DNA of 14,103 bases, taken from NCBI GenBank assembly GCA_016287035.1, contig JAEEVI010000061.1, forward strand, positions 1-14,103, read 5' to 3'. The notes under the pieces are model-generated. The model searched no databases, was not told where the DNA came from, and saw nothing but the letters and a program-made list of their open reading frames with translations. A program made the translations under genes and the position numbers. Source of the DNA: Bacillota bacterium. Lineage in GTDB: Bacteria > Bacillota > Clostridia > Peptostreptococcales > Anaerovoracaceae. Positions 10,235-14,103 of this stretch are shown piece after piece; position 1 is the stretch's first letter; the number at the start of each line of letters is the position of its first letter.

Positions 10235-10704
10235 GCGAAGAAGTTTTACTTACACAGGAAGGTTACGACAAAATAGTCGAGGAGCACGACTACCTCGTAT
10301 CCGTAAGGAGGGAAGAGGTCTCGCAGCACCTTAAGGAGGCCAAGTCCTACGGCGACCTTTCCGAGAACGCCGAATACGATGCGGCGAAGAACGAGCAGGC
10401 GGAGCTCGAGGAGCGCATCGTCAAGCTCGAGAACATGCTCAGGAACGTCCGCATCGTCTCCGAGGAGGAGATGACCGGCGAGCACGTCAACCTCGGCCTC
10501 GGCGTAAAGGTAAAGGACACGAAGACGAAGGAGGTCTTCACGTATACGATCGTCGGCATCACTGAGGCCGACCCGTTCGAGAACAAGATCTCGAACGAAT
10601 CCCCCATAGGCAAGGCTCTGCTCGGTCACAGGAAGGGCGACACAGTCGAGATCGAGACCGAGATGGGCACGCTCAACTATAAGATCATGGAGATCATCAA
10701 GTAA
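10231..10704 (+). CDS. greA: Transcription elongation factor GreA
   Basis: This 157-residue protein binds the secondary channel of RNA polymerase and stimulates cleavage of backtracked transcripts. The N-terminal coiled-coil hairpin (residues 1 to about 75) carries the acidic tip in SYGDLSENAEYDAAK, with Asp42 and Glu45 in the positions of the catalytic-metal-coordinating residues. The C-terminal FKBP-like domain contains TYTIVGITEADP and SPIGKALLGHRKGD. Length is standard (about 155-160). GGAGG at 10220-10224 lies 6 bases before the ATG, which overlaps the dusB stop by four bases. greA directly ahead of lysS is a typical arrangement in Clostridia, and here lysS starts at the base after the greA stop. 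Confidence 0.98.
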   Translation: MSEEVLLTQEGYDKIVEEHDYLVSVRREEVSQHLKEAKSYGDLSENAEYDAAKNEQAELEERIVKLENMLRNVRIVSEEEMTGEHVNLGLGVKVKDTKTKEVFTYTIVGITEADPFENKISNESPIGKALLGHRKGDTVEIETEMGTLNYKIMEIIK

Positions 10705-12213
10705 ATGGCAGACGACAGAAACGTACAGAACCAGCAGCCCGACGAGAGCGAACAGTATCTCATCCGCTGCGGCAAGCTCAAGGCGCTGCAGGAGGCGGGG
10801 AGCGATCCCTATTCCATAACGAGATTCGAGCAGACGGCTTATTCCGACGCGCTCCGCGAGCGCTTTTCCGCGCTCGGTCCGGAGACTTATTCGGGCGAGA
10901 CGTTCAGCATGGCAGGCCGCCTCATGGCAAAGCGCGTCATGGGCAAGGCCAGTTTCGCGCGCATCCGCGACGACCGCGGAGACATGCAGATCTACGTCAA
11001 GCGCGACGATCTCGGCGAGGAGGCCTACGCCGCTTTCAAGAAGCTCGACATAGGCGACATTATAGGCATAACAGGCGAAGCGTTCACGACGAAGACGGGC
11101 GAGCTGACTATACACGTCCGCGAGCTCTCGCTGCTGTCCAAGAGCCTGCGCCCGCTGCCCGAGAAGTTCCACGGCCTCACGGACACGGAGCTCCGCTACA
11201 GACAGCGCTACGTCGACCTCATAATGAACCCCGAGGTGAAGGAGACCTTCAGGAAGCGCAGCCGCATAATGAGCGGCATCCGCGAGTATCTCGACGGTCT
11301 CGGATATCTCGAGGTCGAGACGCCGATACTCACGCCGTTCGAGATCGGCGCCGCCGCGCGTCCGTTCTTCACGCATCACAACACGCTCGACATGGACATG
11401 GTCCTGCGCATCGAGACGGAGCTGTATCTTAAGAGGCTCATCGTCGGAGGCATCGACCGCGTCTACGAGATCGGCCGCATCTTCCGCAACGAAGGAATGG
11501 ATCCGCGCCACAATCCCGAATTCACGTCGATCGAGCTGTATCAGGCGTACACCGACTTCCACGGCATGATGGACATCGCCGAGGGCCTCTTCAAGAAGCT
11601 CGCCGACGACGTCTGCGGCACGAGGCAGATCCCCTACGGCGACCAGACGATCGACTTCAACAACTGGACCCGCATGACGATGAAGGACGCCGTAAAGAAG
11701 TATTCCGGCGTCGACTACGACGACTGGAAGACCGACGAGGACGCGATCGCGGCCGCGAAGGAGCACCACGTGGAGCTGCCCGAGATAAAGACGAGGGGCA
11801 ACATCCTCGCCTCGTTCTTCGACGAGTTCGTCGAGGACAAGCTCATCCAGCCGACCTTCATATACGACTATCCGGTGGACATAAGCCCGCTGGCCAAGAG
11901 AAAGCCCGACGATCCCGAGTTCACCGAGCGCTTCGAGTTCTTCATCAACTGCATGGAATTCGGCAACGCCTTCAGCGAGCTCAACGACCCGATCGACCAG
12001 AAGGGGCGCTTCGAGCGCCAGGTCGCCGAGCGCAAGGAGCTCGAGCCCGAAGCTAAGTGCCAGGTCGACTACGACTTCGTCAACGCTCTCGAGTACGGCA
12101 TGCCCCCGACCGGCGGCATGGGCATCGGCATCGACCGCCTCGTGATGCTCCTCACCAACAGCCAGAGCATCCGCGACGTGCTGCTGTTCCCTACGATGAA
12201 GCCGCTGGAGTAG
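10705..12213 (+). CDS. lysS: Lysine--tRNA ligase, class II
   Basis: This 502-residue cytoplasmic class IIb aminoacyl-tRNA synthetase charges tRNA-Lys. The N-terminal OB-fold anticodon-binding domain (about 60-150) contains AGRLMAKRVMGKASFARI. The catalytic domain starts near ELRYRQRYVDLI. Motif 2 is EIGRIFRNEGMDPRHNPEFT, with Arg258 and Arg261 in the core. Motif 3 is GGMGIGIDRLVMLL, with Gly473-Arg478 forming the ATP-binding end. Length is normal (about 490-505). The ATG follows the greA TAA with no gap. The only Shine-Dalgarno candidate is GGAG at 10689-10692, 12 bases upstream, so translation probably depends on coupling. It is the last gene of the housekeeping run, with a likely terminator about 70 bases downstream. 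Confidence 0.98.
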   Translation: MADDRNVQNQQPDESEQYLIRCGKLKALQEAGSDPYSITRFEQTAYSDALRERFSALGPETYSGETFSMAGRLMAKRVMGKASFARIRDDRGDMQIYVKRDDLGEEAYAAFKKLDIGDIIGITGEAFTTKTGELTIHVRELSLLSKSLRPLPEKFHGLTDTELRYRQRYVDLIMNPEVKETFRKRSRIMSGIREYLDGLGYLEVETPILTPFEIGAAARPFFTHHNTLDMDMVLRIETELYLKRLIVGGIDRVYEIGRIFRNEGMDPRHNPEFTSIELYQAYTDFHGMMDIAEGLFKKLADDVCGTRQIPYGDQTIDFNNWTRMTMKDAVKKYSGVDYDDWKTDEDAIAAAKEHHVELPEIKTRGNILASFFDEFVEDKLIQPTFIYDYPVDISPLAKRKPDDPEFTERFEFFINCMEFGNAFSELNDPIDQKGRFERQVAERKELEPEAKCQVDYDFVNALEYGMPPTGGMGIGIDRLVMLLTNSQSIRDVLLFPTMKPLE

Positions 12214-12280
12214 GGAAGACTGAATCTTTCAGCGCAAAACAAATGACTGCCACCAGTTTACCAGAGCAGTGACAATCGAA

Positions 12281-12306
12281 AAACCGGTGGGGCGACCTGC
12301 CGGTTT
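12281..12306 (+). terminator. Probable Rho-independent terminator after lysS
   Basis: A perfect 7-base-pair stem (AAACCGG at 12281-12287 with CCGGTTT at 12300-12306) can be extended inward by G-U, U-G and G-C pairs, leaving a 6-base loop. It is followed by ATTGTTTG, which is T-rich but not a clean run of T. Its place, about 70 bases after the only large operon's last stop, supports the call. The weak tail keeps confidence moderate. Confidence 0.6.
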
Positions 12307-12370
12307 ATTGTTTGCTATAACGTATTGCGACAACTCGTTTATCATAAAACCATACGATCCGTTTCAGACT

Positions 12371-12376
12371 GGAGGA
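12371..12376 (+). promoter_or_regulatory. Ribosome binding site of the surface-protein gene
   Basis: GGAGGA lies 9 bases before the ATG at 12386 and fixes the start of the last reading frame, agreeing with the signal peptide that begins there. No well-spaced -35/-10 pair was found between the terminator and this site. Confidence 0.75.
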
Positions 12377-12385
12377 GATGTCAAG

Positions 12386-14103
12386 ATGGAAAACCGATCT
12401 ATCGATCAGAGACAGCGCGGCTTCCTGGCCTTTTGCCTTTCGATCGCGCTGGTGATCAGCTTTATGCCTGTACAGACGCTGGCGCTGGCCTACGAGGGCG
12501 CGGCAGGATCGGGCGAGCCGCTCGATGTCGGCGACACTGTCGAGCCCGGCACGGTCATCGCATGGGCAGCCGAAACGAAATGGGACGAAGGACGGCAGCA
12601 AGATGCTGATTACAGCGAGTTTGATATACAATACAAACTCGCTTACTATGATGACATAGATCCGGATGATCCTGTCGGGTGGACATACGTGTGGTACACG
12701 CCCGATGATCCTTCACCATCTCCGATCACGGTCGCAACTGTTTCAACGGCTATTGAAGCTGCATTCGATGACTATCTGGAGCGGTACGACAATAATCAAT
12801 CGATCCCTTCCGCTCCTGAGGCAAATATCTATACAGATGATTGGACCGTTGAGAGTATCAATTACCAATGGCTGACAGGAAGTCAATATAAGGCCAGTAT
12901 CGTGCTTGCCGCGTATCTGAAGCTGGATCTGTCGGCTGATACTGCTTTCATTGTGTCAGAAAAGAAATACGATGGAACGACTGATGCTCAGGTCGAATTA
13001 AGCAACGAAGCAGAGCTTGCATCTGCTGACGGAAGCATAGTGGTTTCTGACGCCATCGATTATCTGGAGATCACAGAGGCAGACTGCGATGATAAAAATG
13101 TCGGCGATAATAAGGTCGTCACCGTAAAATACGCGCTTAAAGATGATGCTGAATATTTCCGGCTGACAAACGATACCTTGACAACGGCGGCCGTTATCGT
13201 TCCGAAGTGTGTCACGCCAAGCGGCGTCACGGTATCCAAGATCTATGATGGAGAGCGTGAGATCACGAATTGCGGCGCCGCTCTCGAAGGTGTGGTAAGC
13301 GGTGATGATGTCTCGCTCGTCATCGAGGGCATCTATGCCGACGTCAATGTCGATGAAGGCATTGAACTTGTAGATTTAGCGGTGCATCTGGGCGGTGAGG
13401 ACAGCAATAATTATAGTATCGCGGAACTTTTTTTCAACACGACATTCGGAACTCTGACCGGTTCCATCACGCCCAGGCCGGTCACTGTCACGGCGATCGA
13501 TCAGTCGGTCTATCTTAACGGCAATATCGATACGAGCGTGAACAAGGCCACGCTCAGCGGGGCTGTCGAAGGGGATACGCTGCATTCTGTCACGCTGACC
13601 GCGGGCAGCACCGCGCTGCCGACGACGAGCGGTGTCATCACGCCGACCGCGGCCGCTATCCGTTCGGATGAGCTCGGCGATGTTACGCACAACTACAGCA
13701 TCACCTATGTTCCCGGCGTGCTGACGGTCATCAGTCCGGAAGTTACGATCAACTTTGATACTGACGGCGGTTCCGCGGTCGAGCCGGCTTCGGGCGCCTA
13801 TGGCGCTTCGGTCCCGGCGATCACAGAGCCGATGAAGGATGGCAGCAGATTCCTGGGATGGTATCCGGGACTGCCGGAGACCTTCACCGAAAATACGACG
13901 GTCACGGCTGTATGGATGCCGCAGCTGTCAGTACGGCTGACGTTCGACTGGGACGACGCGAACGATCAGGACGGTCTTCGTCCTGACACGATCGCCGGCG
14001 TTCAGCTCATGGCGATGGAGGGTAATACAGAAGTCAGCAAGCTCTCGGCAGATATCGCCATCGACGAGCTGGTCGATAATGTTTACACGTTCGACCCTGT
14101 AGA
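12386..14103 (+). CDS. Secreted multi-domain surface/adhesin-like protein (YDG, MBG, InlB-type repeat, Cna-B), 3' end beyond window
   Basis: At least 572 residues are encoded and no stop occurs before the window edge, so the gene is partial. Residues 1-35 form a signal peptide: polar start, hydrophobic core FLAFCLSIALVISFM and an AxA-type site at LALA/Y. Residues 36-182 are acidic and not recognised. Two YDG-type modules follow (about 183-273 with KKYDGTTDAQV, and 276-364 with SKIYDGEREIT). Next comes an MBG-like module (about 362-449; ITPRPVTVTA to YVPGVLTV), then an InlB/List-Bact-type repeat (452-511; INFDTDGGSAV, FLGWY, TVTAVW). Last is the beginning of a Cna-B-like domain (from about 515; LTFDWDDANDQDGLRP). 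Such modular proteins are exported and act on the cell surface in adhesion or matrix contact. A sortase LPXTG motif or other anchor would lie beyond the window. Codon use differs from the upstream genes (see findings). The architecture is well supported; the ligand is unknown. Confidence 0.85.
   Translation, partial: MENRSIDQRQRGFLAFCLSIALVISFMPVQTLALAYEGAAGSGEPLDVGDTVEPGTVIAWAAETKWDEGRQQDADYSEFDIQYKLAYYDDIDPDDPVGWTYVWYTPDDPSPSPITVATVSTAIEAAFDDYLERYDNNQSIPSAPEANIYTDDWTVESINYQWLTGSQYKASIVLAAYLKLDLSADTAFIVSEKKYDGTTDAQVELSNEAELASADGSIVVSDAIDYLEITEADCDDKNVGDNKVVTVKYALKDDAEYFRLTNDTLTTAAVIVPKCVTPSGVTVSKIYDGEREITNCGAALEGVVSGDDVSLVIEGIYADVNVDEGIELVDLAVHLGGEDSNNYSIAELFFNTTFGTLTGSITPRPVTVTAIDQSVYLNGNIDTSVNKATLSGAVEGDTLHSVTLTAGSTALPTTSGVITPTAAAIRSDELGDVTHNYSITYVPGVLTVISPEVTINFDTDGGSAVEPASGAYGASVPAITEPMKDGSRFLGWYPGLPETFTENTTVTAVWMPQLSVRLTFDWDDANDQDGLRPDTIAGVQLMAMEGNTEVSKLSADIAIDELVDNVYTFDPV

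Noticed and set aside
12220..12270. Small hairpins: CTGAA/TTCAG at 12220-12232 and ACTGC/GCAGT at 12246-12270.
   Set aside because: Each has only five base pairs, with no T-run and no resemblance to a known riboswitch or small RNA; such stems are expected by chance.
12308..12358. Possible promoter elements TTGTTT, TTGCGA, TATCAT and TACGAT before the surface-protein gene.
   Set aside because: No pair has acceptable spacing (gaps of about 9 or 22 bases instead of 16-18), so a promoter cannot be supported from sequence.
12305..12631. A 108-codon minus-strand frame and a 94-codon plus-strand frame (12325-12609) at the start of the surface-protein gene.
   Set aside because: Both overlap the signal peptide and N-terminus of the surface protein in other frames and have no convincing product. 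The plus-strand frame at 12386 has a strong ribosome binding site and signal peptide.

Overview
The window reads as a chromosomal segment of a GC-rich member of the Bacillota (Firmicutes), most likely an anaerobic Clostridia lineage. The evidence is gene order (metG-tatD and tilS-ftsH-coaX-dusB-greA-lysS are classic Bacillota neighbourhoods), strong AGGAGG-type ribosome binding sites, and a final gene encoding a multi-domain secreted protein of the YDG/MBG/InlB-repeat/Cna-B type common in Gram-positive gut and oral bacteria. No species can be named from the sequence alone.

Bases 8-12213 hold ten plus-strand genes packed head to tail. The largest gap is 54 bases (between tilS and ftsH), several genes overlap, and no terminator is visible before the end of lysS. 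The order is: a DMT-family (EamA) transporter; metG (methionyl-tRNA synthetase with a C-terminal tRNA-binding domain); a TatD-family metal hydrolase; tilS (tRNA-Ile lysidine synthase); ftsH (membrane AAA+ zinc protease with an unusual acidic tail); a PucR/CdaR-type helix-turn-helix regulator; coaX (type III pantothenate kinase); dusB (tRNA-dihydrouridine synthase); greA (transcript cleavage factor); lysS (lysyl-tRNA synthetase). The theme is translation and tRNA maturation (metG, tilS, dusB, lysS), with transcription fidelity, membrane proteolysis and CoA synthesis carried along. The block looks like one long operon or a run of coupled operons.

Bases 12214-12385 are the only real intergenic region. 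They contain a likely Rho-independent terminator (12281-12306) and, just before the next gene, a strong ribosome binding site. I see no convincing sigma-70 promoter there.

Bases 12386-14103 are an open reading frame with no stop before the window edge: a secreted, repeat-rich cell-surface or adhesin-like protein with a signal peptide, two YDG-type modules, an MBG-like module, an InlB/List-Bact-type repeat and the start of a Cna-B-like domain. Its composition and codon use differ sharply from the housekeeping block: AUA is rare, TTA and TCA are present, and GC is lower in its first half. That marks a change from core to accessory DNA. I found no RNA genes, CRISPR arrays, insertion sequences or phage genes. 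The points most worth a second look are this surface protein and its boundary, the acidic FtsH extension, and the PucR-type regulator placed between ftsH and coaX.
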